Assembly: GCF_000153925.1 (NCBI RefSeq)
Contig: NZ_DS264364.1
Span: 25,086-89,085 of the forward strand
Length of the DNA stretch: 64,000 nucleotides
Reading direction: 5' to 3'
From: [Ruminococcus] torques ATCC 27756
GTDB taxonomy: Bacteria; Bacillota; Clostridia; Lachnospirales; Lachnospiraceae
In this document: positions 15,734 to 23,912 of the stretch, one piece after another
How positions within the stretch are numbered: position 1 is the stretch's first letter
How the letters are laid out: the number at the start of each line of letters is the position of its first letter
Position numbers and translations under genes: made by a program
Notes under the pieces: model-generated
What the model was told of the DNA's origin: nothing
Seen by the model: only the letters and a program-made list of their open reading frames with translations
Databases searched by the model: none

Positions 15734-16381
15734 ATGAAATTATCCGATATGCAGCTATTCCGTGGGTTAGAAGAAGATGACATCTCCTCGCTTTTAAGCT
15801 GTTTGAATAGTGTAAAACGCAATTATAAAAAAGGAGAAGTAATTCTTTCAGAAGGGAGTATTATAGAGAATATCGGCATTGTGCTGTCAGGCATGGCAAT
15901 GATATCTTGTAACGATATTTGGGGGAATACCGGCATTTTAGGAAGTGTTGCGCCTGGTTCTGTATTTGCTGAGGTATATGCCTGTATTCCGGGACAGCCG
16001 ATGCTGGTTACAGTGTCTGCCGTGGAAGATACCTCTGTGTTGTTTATGAATGTGGGACGTGTTCTGACTACCTGCACAAACGCCTGCCCTTTTCATACAA
16101 ACCTTGCACGAAATCTACTGACTGTCTGTGCTCATAAAAGTCTGCAACTTTCACAAAGGATTTTGCACACCAGTTCCAAATCCATACGAGGACGATTGAT
16201 GTCTTATTTTTCAGAATGCGCAAAACATGCCGGAAGTAATTCTTTTCTGATTCCATATAACCGTCAGCAGTTAGCAGATTACTTGAATGTTGACCGCAGT
16301 ACTATGTGCAACGAGCTTTCTAAAATGCAGAAAGATGGCATGATTGAATACAAAAAAAATCGTATTTTGCTCAAAGACTGA
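15734..16381 (+). CDS. Crp/Fnr-family regulator of the hcp cluster
   Basis: A 215-residue regulator with an N-terminal cyclic-nucleotide-type beta barrel (about 10-110: KKGEVILSEGSIIENIGIVL) and a C-terminal winged helix (YNRQQLADYLNVDRSTMCNE). Two cysteines in TTCTNACPF near the dimer helix could hold a heme or cluster, or sense redox; that is a guess. It is divergent from the hcp operon, with a palindrome between. HcpR-like regulators of this family switch on hcp in response to nitrosative stress. A role here is likely but inferred. Confidence 0.87.
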   Translation: MKLSDMQLFRGLEEDDISSLLSCLNSVKRNYKKGEVILSEGSIIENIGIVLSGMAMISCNDIWGNTGILGSVAPGSVFAEVYACIPGQPMLVTVSAVEDTSVLFMNVGRVLTTCTNACPFHTNLARNLLTVCAHKSLQLSQRILHTSSKSIRGRLMSYFSECAKHAGSNSFLIPYNRQQLADYLNVDRSTMCNELSKMQKDGMIEYKKNRILLKD

Positions 16382-16501
16382 GATTTAAGGAATGGTATGA
16401 ATTTGAATAGGGATTGATTTTTTAAGCAAAATCGCTTATGATCTGAAATAGAATATAGTGCTATTATCCACAGTTACAGAGCAAGTGTTATCAACACCGA
16501 T

Positions 16502-16636
16502 AACAAAATGATAACATTAGCCTGTATAGGCAGGATAATATGGATAAATCAAATAATCAAAAGAACTGTAAACACGACAGAGAATAATCTCTAAACAAAA
16601 TTGATTAGTAATTGTCGAGTTTGAATAACGGACAGA
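16502..16636 (+). repeat. Right-end repeat, copy 2 (end of the hcp cassette)
   Basis: Near-identical to 12427-12560. It contains the double box CGATAAC-n4-TGATAAC (16498-16515) and the core TTTGAATAA (16620-16628), followed by CGGACAGAA as in copy 1. Confidence 0.75.
16620..16628 (+). other. Attachment core at the right end of the cassette
   Basis: TTTGAATAA, one base different from the guaA 3' end. What follows (a strong GGAAATGC/GCATTTCC terminator) may be the original downstream region of guaA. Confidence 0.6.
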
Positions 16637-16680
16637 ACCCCGGAAATGCTGATAAAATGGGCATTTCCGGGGTTGTTTTA
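16636..16680 (+). terminator. Strong intrinsic terminator, perhaps the original guaA terminator
   Basis: AACCCCGGAAATGC (16636-16649) pairs with GCATTTCCGGGGTT (16661-16674), followed by GTTTTA. Confidence 0.7.
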
Positions 16681-16689
16681 TGGTTTTTG

Positions 16690-16808
16690 GCCCTAAAATG
16701 GCTCTAATTCTAGTAAGAAAAAATGCTATAACTTTTTTGAGTTGAGTAACATAGGCTTCAGAGATACCTAACTGAAATGCAATGTCTTTTTGTTTCATTC
16801 CCTCTGCC
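16690..16808 (-). pseudogene. Helix-turn-helix gene fragment
   Basis: The minus-strand frame MAEGMKQKDIAFQLGISEAY followed by VTQLKKVIAFFL reads like one helix-turn-helix of a larger DNA-binding protein. It then runs into the repeat and terminator sequence without a sensible continuation. Probably a remnant of a gene cut by island insertion; parent family unknown. Confidence 0.35.
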
Positions 16809-17049
16809 AATGTTCATGTGCGGTAAAGTATCACACAAGAAATTGAAAGATAGACACCCCTCTATTTCGTAAAAATTTGGGGGAATTTAATTTTAGTAAC
16901 CAGGCAGGATTTCCTGCCAGGAAACGATTGTATCTTAAAATGATTTTTGCTATGATATAAATAATAAATTTGTAACGCATTTTGCAACAATCAACAGAAA
17001 GCTTCTACTTTCACAGTACCCTATAAAAGGAAGAAACGGAGGAATGGGA

Positions 17050-17370
17050 ATGATAGTGACAACGACAGTGTCTGTAGAAGGAAGAAGAATTACGGAATAT
17101 AAGGGAATTGTATTTGGAGAAGTCATATCTGGCGTAAATTTCGTGCGCGATGTTGCGGCTTCTTTCAGCAACTTTTTCGGCGGAAGATCAGGAAGCTATG
17201 AGGAAGAGCTTGTTTAGGCGAGACAGAACGCCCTGAAGGAGATGGAACAGCGTGCGGCAGATTTGGGGGCCAATGCGGTTGTAGGCGTTGATATCGATTA
17301 TGAGGTGCTCGGTGCAGGTAACGGAATGCTTATGGTAACGGCAAGCGGAACGGCAGTGGTTGCCGAATAG
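17050..17370 (+). pseudogene. YbjQ-like (UPF0145) protein gene with an internal stop
   Basis: The frame from the ATG at 17050 (after GGAGG) reads [20 protein letters not shown], then [19 protein letters not shown] at 17215-17217 follows, then the frame continues with [19 protein letters not shown] and [13 protein letters not shown] to a stop at 17370. Together this is a full-length YbjQ-family protein (~106 residues) interrupted by one amber codon. An AAG-to-TAG change would explain it. It could be a real recent inactivation or a read error. The family's function is poorly known (putative metal-binding, pentamer-forming). It lies just before the P1 peptidase gene. Confidence 0.8.
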
Positions 17371-17407
17371 CTTCGGGTGTGAACAGAAAGGGTGAGAGGG
17401 AAATTTG

Positions 17408-18355
17408 ATGGACAGATTTATAAGGGAAATCGCAATTACAGAGATAGATGGCGTATCCATAGGACATGCGCAGGATAATGAAGCAAAGACAGGCGCAAGC
17501 GTATTGTACTTTAAACGGGGCGCACAGGCAGGCTGCGACATCAGCGGGGGAGGTCCGGCGTCGAGAGAAACGCCGCTTACAGACAGCATGACGGCAGATA
17601 ATCCGCTGAACGCTGTCGTGTTGTCAGGAGGAAGCGCATATGGTCTGGCGGCTTCGGACGGTGTGATGCGCTGTCTGGAGGAGCAGGGGATTGGATACGA
17701 CACGGGATTTTCCAAAATACCTCTTGTATGTCAGTCCTGCATTTTTGACTTGGGATACGGAAGAAGCGATATCCGTCCGGATGCGGATATGGGATATGAG
17801 GCCTGTAGAAAGGCGATGGAAGGCTGCGATGTATCGATGGGAAATGTCGGAGCAGGAACGGGAGCCAGCGTAGGAAAGCTGTTTGGAATGGAACGGGCGA
17901 CAAAGTCCGGTCTGGGTATCTATGCGCTTCAGGCAGGGGAGCTGAAAATAGCGGCTGTCGTAGTCGTTAATGCATTCGGAGATGTTTTTGATCCGGAGAA
18001 CGGACAAAAGATAGCAGGCCTTATGGATGCGGAAAGAACGAAATTTGTGGATTTGGAAGAGGCGTTTGTAGAAATGATGACGACGCCTCAGGATTTATTT
18101 CATACAAATACGACGATCGGCTGCATCGTGTGCAATGCACGTTTTGATAAGGCAAAGCTGAATAAAATTGCTTCTATGGCAAGAAATGCGTATGCGAGAT
18201 GCATCAATCCGGTTGGAACTATGGCTGACGGAGACAGCATCTATGCCTGCAGTGTGGGAGAGGTAGAAAGCGATGTAAATGTAGCCGGAACACTGGCGGC
18301 AAGGGCGATGCAGCAGGCGATAAAAAAGAGCTGTGACAGCGTCCGCAGTGGATGA
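17408..18355 (+). CDS. P1-family peptidase (DmpA/L-aminopeptidase-esterase type)
   Basis: A 315-residue N-terminal-nucleophile hydrolase. Family marks are the N-terminal ITEIDGVSIGHA, ISGGGPASRETPL, VVLSGGSAYGLAAS, GNVGAGTGASVGK and NTTIGCIVCNA. In this family the precursor cleaves itself before the nucleophile, here probably a Thr of NTTIG, giving alpha and beta subunits. Natural substrates are small N-terminal peptides or beta-amino acid amides; the exact one is unknown. The start after GAGAGGGAAATTTG could be either of two adjacent codons. It has the same direction as the ybjQ-like remnant and the second guaA. Confidence 0.88.
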   Translation: MDRFIREIAITEIDGVSIGHAQDNEAKTGASVLYFKRGAQAGCDISGGGPASRETPLTDSMTADNPLNAVVLSGGSAYGLAASDGVMRCLEEQGIGYDTGFSKIPLVCQSCIFDLGYGRSDIRPDADMGYEACRKAMEGCDVSMGNVGAGTGASVGKLFGMERATKSGLGIYALQAGELKIAAVVVVNAFGDVFDPENGQKIAGLMDAERTKFVDLEEAFVEMMTTPQDLFHTNTTIGCIVCNARFDKAKLNKIASMARNAYARCINPVGTMADGDSIYACSVGEVESDVNVAGTLAARAMQQAIKKSCDSVRSG

Positions 18356-18448
18356 TAGAGAATATTTGAAATATTGCTTGCGAAACTAAAGGAAAATCAG
18401 TAAAATAAAAATGTTGGAAATAATCTGACCAGTTAAAAGGAGAGACAA

Positions 18449-19741
18449 ATGAAGCAGGATATGATTGTTATTTTGGATCTGGGAAGTACAGAGAATACGG
18501 TACTCGCCCGGGAGATTCGTGAACTTGGCGTATACAGCGAGATTCATCCTCATGATATTACAGAGGAAGAAATAAAGGCTCTTGACAATGTAAAAGGAAT
18601 TATTTTAAATGGCGGAGAAAACCGTGTGGTAGATGGAAAAGAAGTGGAAGTAAGACCAGAGCTTTATACATGGGGCTATCCGGTAATTTCCGTAGACTAT
18701 CCTGCATCCAGATGCGACGTTCGTTTTGACAGCCTGCCGGATCAGGAGACGTTGAAAAAGTTCGTATTTGATGAATGTAAGGCAGAAGCAAACTGGAACA
18801 TGAAGAACTTTATTGAAGATCAGGTAGAGCTGATCCGCAGACAGGTAGGAGACAGAAAGGTTCTTTTGGCGCTGTCAGGCGGCGTAGATTCTTCCGTAGT
18901 TGCAGCGATGCTGATTAAGGCGATAGGACAGCAGCTCGTCTGCGTACATGTAAATCATGGTCTGATGCGGAAAAATGAATCTGAAAGCGTTGTAGAGGTA
19001 TTCCGCAACCAGCTTCATGCAAATCTGATTTATGTAGACGCTACAGAGCGTTTCCTTGGAAAGCTGGAAAATGTATCTGATCCGGAAGAGAAGAGAAAGA
19101 TTATCGGCGGAGAATTTATCCGTGTTTTCGAGGAAGAAGCGAGAAAACTGGAAGGAATCGATTTCCTTGGACAGGGAACGATTTATCCGGACATTATCGA
19201 GAGCGGAACCAAGACTGCAAAGATGGTAAAATCTCACCACAATGTGGGAGGACTTCCGGAAGATTTGCAGTTTGAATTGGTAGAGCCGTTAAAGCAGCTC
19301 TTCAAGGACGAAGTTCGTGCCTGCGGTATTGAGCTTGGCCTGCCTGCTGAAATGGTTTACCGTCAGCCGTTCCCGGGTCCGGGACTTGGTGTTCGCTGCC
19401 TCGGCGCTATCACAAGAGATCGCCTGGAAGCTGTCCGTGAGTCAGATGCTATCCTGCGCGAGGAGTTCGCAAAGGCAGGACTGGACAAGAAAGTATGGCA
19501 GTATTTTACGGTAGTACCCGATTTCAAGTCTGTGGGAATGAAGAATCATGCAAGATGCTTTGAGTACATGGTAATCATCCGTGCAATCAATACCATCGAC
19601 GCGATGACAGCCAGCATCGAGCACGTAGACTGGGAGATTCTCGACAGAATCACTAACAGAATCCTGGCAGAGGTCGAGAACGTAAACCGCGTGTGCTATG
19701 ATATGAGCCCGAAGCCCCCGGCGACGATTGAATTCGAATAA
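18449..19741 (+). CDS. GuaA-like GMP synthase without a working amidotransferase domain
   Basis: 430 residues against 515 for the normal GuaA at 4689. The first ~110 residues resemble the start of a class I amidotransferase (IVILDLGSTENTVLAREIRE, then GIILNGGE). The nucleophile Cys (GLCYGAQ) and the catalytic His/Glu (FHPE) are gone. The ATP pyrophosphatase domain is complete ([37 protein letters not shown]), as is the dimerisation domain ([19 protein letters not shown]). It could therefore make GMP only from free ammonia or from ammonia supplied by another protein. It ends in the same TTCGAATAA core as guaA. AAAAGGAGAGAC precedes the start. Confidence 0.88.
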   Translation: MKQDMIVILDLGSTENTVLAREIRELGVYSEIHPHDITEEEIKALDNVKGIILNGGENRVVDGKEVEVRPELYTWGYPVISVDYPASRCDVRFDSLPDQETLKKFVFDECKAEANWNMKNFIEDQVELIRRQVGDRKVLLALSGGVDSSVVAAMLIKAIGQQLVCVHVNHGLMRKNESESVVEVFRNQLHANLIYVDATERFLGKLENVSDPEEKRKIIGGEFIRVFEEEARKLEGIDFLGQGTIYPDIIESGTKTAKMVKSHHNVGGLPEDLQFELVEPLKQLFKDEVRACGIELGLPAEMVYRQPFPGPGLGVRCLGAITRDRLEAVRESDAILREEFAKAGLDKKVWQYFTVVPDFKSVGMKNHARCFEYMVIIRAINTIDAMTASIEHVDWEILDRITNRILAEVENVNRVCYDMSPKPPATIEFE

Positions 19742-19748
19742 TATATTA

Positions 19749-19786
19749 GAGCCAAGAAATGCCTATTTTGCGGGCTTTCTTGGCTC
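19749..19786 (+). terminator. Intrinsic terminator after the second guaA
   Basis: GAGCCAAGAAA (19749-19759) pairs perfectly with TTTCTTGGCTC (19776-19786). Confidence 0.75.
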
Positions 19787-19797
19787 TCTATGTCTAG

Positions 19798-19815
19798 TGA
19801 CAATCAAATGACAAT
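19798..19815 (+). other. Arm-type double box after the second guaA
   Basis: TGACAAT CAAA TGACAAT, 57 bp after the stop codon. It has the same geometry as TGATAAC AAAT TGATAAC, 60 bp after the first guaA. It suggests a decayed left end of another guaA-targeting island. Confidence 0.4.
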
Positions 19816-19939
19816 AATTTTGAAATTCTTCATCCGACATACGTTCATTTGAACGATGTTCAAACAGGAATTTTAGATATTATCCATTGCTCTTTTCTCC
19901 ACGTCGCCGGCAGGATTAGAAACCGAATCTACAATAATC

Positions 19940-20707
19940 TTAATAATCCCATATTTCCAACGCCGTATAAGCGTGACTGTAATGATACCCTAATTTTTCT
20001 GCCAGTGCGGCGGATGCTTTGTTATGTGCATCCCAACTGGGATATAAGTTCCGCTTTAAGCATTCTAAGATCAGTTTTGCGGCGCATATGCAGGCAAAGC
20101 CGTTTCTCCGGTATTCTTTTCGTGTGTCAATTTCGATTTCGATGCCGTTTTGATATCTGGAGTAGGATGAAGCACCGGATATGATCAGCCCGTCTTTGGA
20201 TATTACAACGCCTATTCCGAGACGGCGGTATTTTTCGTAAGTTGAAAATTGTGATACGAGATCTTTGCTCCATGCTTCTGATTTGCATAATTTGTAAAAG
20301 TGCGAGTCGATCATGGAAAGTGTATATTGTTTTGGCAGGGAAGCGACGATTTTTTCTAAATGATGTTTATTGAAAATAGGAGGTTCCTTTTTTGTTGCGT
20401 AGCGAGAAATTATTTTTGCTTTTTTACCGTAAAATTGAGTGAGCATGTTTTCCCAAAGTTTATTTTGAGGAACGGCGATCATAAAGTTTTGAGTACAGTG
20501 GGGCGGTCTATAAGCGATCAGTTCCGGGCATGGTTCGCCTGCGAAAAAGGTGAAATCCCCGATCACGGCCATAGCCGCAGTAGGGGCGGTGAGGTCGTTT
20601 GCATATATTTTCCCCATGATTCCCTGCAGGCATGACCAGATAAGGGTTTCTTCCCAGTGTCCAAATAAAGGTGAAATTTTGTTTGTGTCTTTTATTTCGT
20701 ATATCAT
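19940..20707 (-). CDS. GNAT-family acetyltransferase (PF12746-like)
   Basis: A 255-residue protein whose C-terminal ~110 residues form a GNAT fold with the acetyl-CoA loop KEYRRNGFACICAAKLI and ending NKASAALAEKLGYHYSHAYT. The N-terminal half is the variable domain typical of the GNAT_acetyltran family; substrate unknown. GAGGAAACA precedes the start. It stands alone on the minus strand after the guaA array. Confidence 0.85.
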   Translation of the reverse strand: MIYEIKDTNKISPLFGHWEETLIWSCLQGIMGKIYANDLTAPTAAMAVIGDFTFFAGEPCPELIAYRPPHCTQNFMIAVPQNKLWENMLTQFYGKKAKIISRYATKKEPPIFNKHHLEKIVASLPKQYTLSMIDSHFYKLCKSEAWSKDLVSQFSTYEKYRRLGIGVVISKDGLIISGASSYSRYQNGIEIEIDTRKEYRRNGFACICAAKLILECLKRNLYPSWDAHNKASAALAEKLGYHYSHAYTALEIWDY

Positions 20708-21022
20708 TGTTTCCTCTTGTTTCTCATTATTATAAGGAGCGGATCATTATAAGGTGTGGGCAGACTGTCAGGTGGAACAGTGGTATTAGGAGCTGTTTGC
20801 TGGAACGGTGGCTTTTCACAATACTGAAATGTGTCGTTTAGTGCTTCCGGTAATTATGTAGTGGCAGGTTTGAGTATAGTTTAATATGTTTGGTGTAAAT
20901 AAGCAAACAGGAACGGAGGAAGAGAGTTCTTTTCCTTGAATTTCCTCAGACAGTATACTACAATTTAAAAAGAAGATCTGCTGCTGTGTTATATGACGGC
21001 AGAGAGTGCAGGAGTGTATGAC
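20708..21022. other. 315-bp intergenic stretch
   Basis: It lies between divergent acetyltransferase genes. There is a short imperfect duplication (ATTATAAGGAGCGG / ATTATAAGGTGTGG at about 20728-20758), but no gene, RNA or clear promoter that I can support. Confidence 0.5.
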
Positions 21023-21568
21023 ATGAGAGATTTTGAGCAAAGTATTATAATAAATGAAAAAATAAAGCTTGAAGAAAGATTCGAGTTCCGAACTATATTC
21101 TCTGAGGAAGCTGTGCAGGCTGCGTCTGTCGAAAGAGTATGTTTCCCTCCTAACGAGGCGTGTACCGAAGAGATGATGAAGCAGCGGGCTCTTAAGATTC
21201 GGGAATTGTTTTTTGTGGCGGTTGACAGAAAAAGCGGTGAAGTGGCAGGTTTTTTGAATGGTCTGGCAACGGACGGGGATTGTTTGAAAGATGAATTTTT
21301 CAGGAATGCAGACTTGCATGATCCGACAGGTGATAACGTGATGATACTCGGTCTTGCAGTTTTGCCGAAGTACCGGGGAATCGGAGTGGCATCAGAACTG
21401 ATGCGGCGGTATTCCGGGATACAAAGGCAGCAGGGGAGATGTGCGTTGATCCTGACATGTCTTGACGCAAAAGTCGAGATGTACAAAAAGATGGGCTTTG
21501 AAGATGAAGGGATATCGGATTCATCTTGGGGCGGAGAACAATGGCATCAAATGCGGAAGGGATTATAA
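21023..21568 (+). CDS. GNAT-family N-acetyltransferase
   Basis: A 181-residue acetyltransferase with RTIFSEEAVQAASVERVCFP at the start, the beta4 segment MILGLAVLPKYRGIGVAS holding the acetyl-CoA loop, and the end YKKMGFEDEGISDSSWGGE. It resembles AANAT-like GNATs that act on small amines; substrate not predictable. An in-frame ATG at 20993 exists, but homologous sequence begins at about MRDFEQ. No clear ribosome site was seen. It is followed by a palindromic repeat element. Confidence 0.78.
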   Translation: MRDFEQSIIINEKIKLEERFEFRTIFSEEAVQAASVERVCFPPNEACTEEMMKQRALKIRELFFVAVDRKSGEVAGFLNGLATDGDCLKDEFFRNADLHDPTGDNVMILGLAVLPKYRGIGVASELMRRYSGIQRQQGRCALILTCLDAKVEMYKKMGFEDEGISDSSWGGEQWHQMRKGL

Positions 21569-21586
21569 AATAAATGAATTAAAATG

Positions 21587-21690
21587 GTAACAGTTCAGCC
21601 CGCGCTATTCGTAAAACCGCACTGTGTGCTTATCATGGCTGATGCCACTGTTTTACTCATAGACGGACGCTGTATGGCTGAACTATTTAC
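21587..21690 (+). repeat. Palindromic intergenic element, copy A
   Basis: It starts GTAACAGTTCAGCC and ends GGCTGAACTATTTAC, near reverse complements, so the 104-bp unit can fold on itself. It shares GTAAAACCGCACT and the terminal boxes with a 63-bp copy at 56055-56117. Confidence 0.65.
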
Positions 21691-21733
21691 CTAAAATGCG
21701 GAAAATACCGCAAAATCAGATCGGGGAGATAAA

Positions 21734-23002
21734 ATGTATATTGCAGATTTTCATATCCATTCCCGCTATTCTTATGCGACGAGCAAGACATGTACGCTGG
21801 AATATCTTGATTTATGGGCAAGGAGAAAAGGAATTCATATTGTTGGGACAGGTGATTTTACACATCCGGCATGGCGGGCGGAGTTAAAAGAAAAGCTGGC
21901 TCCTGCGGAAGATGGATTATATATATTGAAAGAAGAATACAGACTTTATGATGAAGCGGACGGGAAAAAAATCGACGCATACGGGCGTGGACAAAAAGAG
22001 ATGATTCCGCGTTTTATTATAAGTGGGGAAATCAGTTCGGTGTATAAAAAAGAAGGACGTTCCCGGAAGGTGCACAGTCTACTTCTCCTTCCGGATTTTG
22101 AGGCGGCAGAGCGGATCGCGGATCGTCTTTCACAGATTGGAAATATCTGTTCGGACGGTCGGCCGACACTTCGGCTTGACTGTCGGGACCTTCTTGAACT
22201 GGCGCTTGACGAGTGTGGGAATTCGATTTATATTCCGGCTCATATATGGACGCCGCATTTTTCGGTATTCGGAGAGTTTTCGGGATTTGAAACGCCCGAT
22301 GAGTGTTTCGGCGATATGACTTCCTATGTATATGCTATGGAGACGGGACTTTCGTCAGATCCGTTGATGAACCGAAGAGTATCTGTATTGGATGATTATC
22401 GGCTTATTTCTAATTCGGACGCTCATTCTCCGGGAAATTTAGGTCGGGAAGCGACTCTTTTTGATGTGGAACTTTCTTACAGAGGCATTGCAGAGGCGAT
22501 TCGGACGGGAAACGGTTTGTGCGGAACGATTGAATTTTTCCCTCAGGAAGGAAAGTATCATTTGGATGGACATCGAAAATGCGGAGTTTGTTTTACTCCT
22601 GCGGAGACGAAAGCACATGGAGGAGTATGTCCTGTATGCGGGCGCGCGGTGACGGTAGGAGTGGCTCACAGAATCGAGGAGATGGCAGACAGATCGGAAG
22701 AGGAGGCGAAGTCTGCGGCGGGGAAAGAACCGTTTGAGAGTCTGATCCCGCTTAAGGAAGTGATTGCCATGGCAAATGGATTTGCTGTGAAAGGGAAACG
22801 TACAGAACGAGAGTATATGCGGCTTCTTGTGCAGCTTGGTCCTGAATTTGAAGTGCTGCGAAAGATACCTGTAGAACAGATCAGCCGGACGGCAGGGGAA
22901 CAGACGGGATGTCTGGTTGACAAACTTCGGAAAGGGAAGATAAAATGGAACTCCGGATTTGACGGAGAGTATGGAACAATCGATCCGGGTGTGATACAAT
23001 AA
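21734..23002 (+). CDS. EndoQ-like PHP-domain endonuclease
   Basis: A 422-residue protein with an N-terminal PHP phosphoesterase domain (IADFHIHSRYSYA, GTGDFTHPAW, IISGEISSVY, PAHIWTPHFSVFG, SNSDAHSP) and a zinc-finger insert (CGVCFTPAET ... CPVCGRAV). A helical C-terminal tail follows. This is the endonuclease Q family (Bacillus YqxK-type), which nicks DNA 5' of deaminated or abasic bases in repair. The start follows TCGGGGAGATAAA. It precedes cvfB and dnaE on the same strand. The activity is inferred from the family. Confidence 0.87.
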   Translation: MYIADFHIHSRYSYATSKTCTLEYLDLWARRKGIHIVGTGDFTHPAWRAELKEKLAPAEDGLYILKEEYRLYDEADGKKIDAYGRGQKEMIPRFIISGEISSVYKKEGRSRKVHSLLLLPDFEAAERIADRLSQIGNICSDGRPTLRLDCRDLLELALDECGNSIYIPAHIWTPHFSVFGEFSGFETPDECFGDMTSYVYAMETGLSSDPLMNRRVSVLDDYRLISNSDAHSPGNLGREATLFDVELSYRGIAEAIRTGNGLCGTIEFFPQEGKYHLDGHRKCGVCFTPAETKAHGGVCPVCGRAVTVGVAHRIEEMADRSEEEAKSAAGKEPFESLIPLKEVIAMANGFAVKGKRTEREYMRLLVQLGPEFEVLRKIPVEQISRTAGEQTGCLVDKLRKGKIKWNSGFDGEYGTIDPGVIQ

Positions 23003-23041
23003 ATAGAAAGTTTTGTTTCAGAACAATAAAGGAGAAAATGT

Positions 23042-23881
23042 ATGAAACTGGGAGAAAAACAAGTTCTGACTGTTGTGAAGATCGTTGATTTCGGCGTATA
23101 TCTGGGCAACGACGAAGAGAGGGTGCTTCTGCCTAAAAAGCAGGTGCCGCAAGGGATAGAAGTCGGAGATCCGATAGAGGTGTTTTTATATAAAGATTCA
23201 TCAGATCGTATGATAGCAACTACGAATGAACCGAAGCTTACGATCGGAAAGACGGCTGTGCTTGAAGTGACGGATGTTGGAAGGATCGGAGCATTTTTGG
23301 ATTGGGGATTGGAAAAAGAACTTCTGCTTCCGTTCAAAGAACAGACGGAAAGAGTAGAAAAAGGCGATCGATGTCTCGTTAGTCTTTATATAGATAAGAG
23401 CGGCAGACTGTGTGCGACGATGAAAGTGTATCAGCTTCTTCGTACTGATTCACCGTACAAAAAAGACGATATGGTCAGCGGAACAGTGTATGAATTAAGT
23501 CGGGATTTCGGCGTGTTTGTCGCTGTGGACGATCAGTATTCGGCGATGATCCCGAAGCGGGAAGTTTACGGGAAGATGTATATCGGTCAGCGCATTGAAG
23601 CGAGGGTGACGGCTGTGAAGCCGGACGGAAAGCTTGATCTGAGCATACGCGGGAAGATACCGGAACAGATGGATGCGGATGCGGATAAGGTGTTTGGACG
23701 TATTGAAAAGAATGGCGGCATGCTTCCGTTTACAGATAAGGCGGATCCGGAGAGGATTAAGTCGGAGATGGGGATGAGTAAAGCGGCGTTTAAACGTGCG
23801 GTCGGAAGACTTCTGAAACAAGGAAAGATACAGATCGACAACGAGGTGGGAAAGATTTTTGCGGTAAACAAGAACAGATAG
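23042..23881 (+). CDS. cvfB: S1-domain RNA-binding protein CvfB
   Basis: A 279-residue protein with three S1-type RNA-binding domains in a row (VVKIVDFGVYLGN; VTDVGRIGAFLDWG; YELSRDFGVFVAVDDQYSA) and a C-terminal winged helix (SKAAFKRAVGRLLKQGKIQI). In staphylococci CvfB affects virulence-factor expression; elsewhere its targets are unknown. Length and domain order are normal. AAAGGAGAAAATGT precedes the ATG. It lies 31 bp upstream of dnaE and is probably co-transcribed with it. Confidence 0.92.
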   Translation: MKLGEKQVLTVVKIVDFGVYLGNDEERVLLPKKQVPQGIEVGDPIEVFLYKDSSDRMIATTNEPKLTIGKTAVLEVTDVGRIGAFLDWGLEKELLLPFKEQTERVEKGDRCLVSLYIDKSGRLCATMKVYQLLRTDSPYKKDDMVSGTVYELSRDFGVFVAVDDQYSAMIPKREVYGKMYIGQRIEARVTAVKPDGKLDLSIRGKIPEQMDADADKVFGRIEKNGGMLPFTDKADPERIKSEMGMSKAAFKRAVGRLLKQGKIQIDNEVGKIFAVNKNR

Positions 23882-23912
23882 ACCTTTTGCGGGTCGGCTT
23901 ACGAGGTGAAAG

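Larger units (their letters stand above)
12545..16628. mobile_element. Integrase-less cassette (CIME-like) carrying the hcp cluster
   Basis: Five genes for nitrosative/redox stress are bounded on both sides by guaA-type cores, each preceded by the same ~130-bp right-end repeat. It has no integrase or relaxase of its own, so it could be moved only by the neighbour's integrase, as described for cis-mobilizable elements. Confidence 0.65.
16382..17049. other. 668-bp stretch without an intact gene
   Basis: It holds the second right-end repeat and attachment core (16498-16636), a terminator, an HTH fragment (about 16690-16808, minus strand) and then AT-rich sequence up to the ybjQ-like gene. No intact open frame was recognised. 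Confidence 0.6.

Noticed and set aside
16517..16810. A 97-residue minus-strand open frame with an HTH-like start
   Set aside because: Only the first ~35 residues look like protein; the rest is the reverse of the terminator and the island right-end repeat. Kept as a gene fragment, not a gene.
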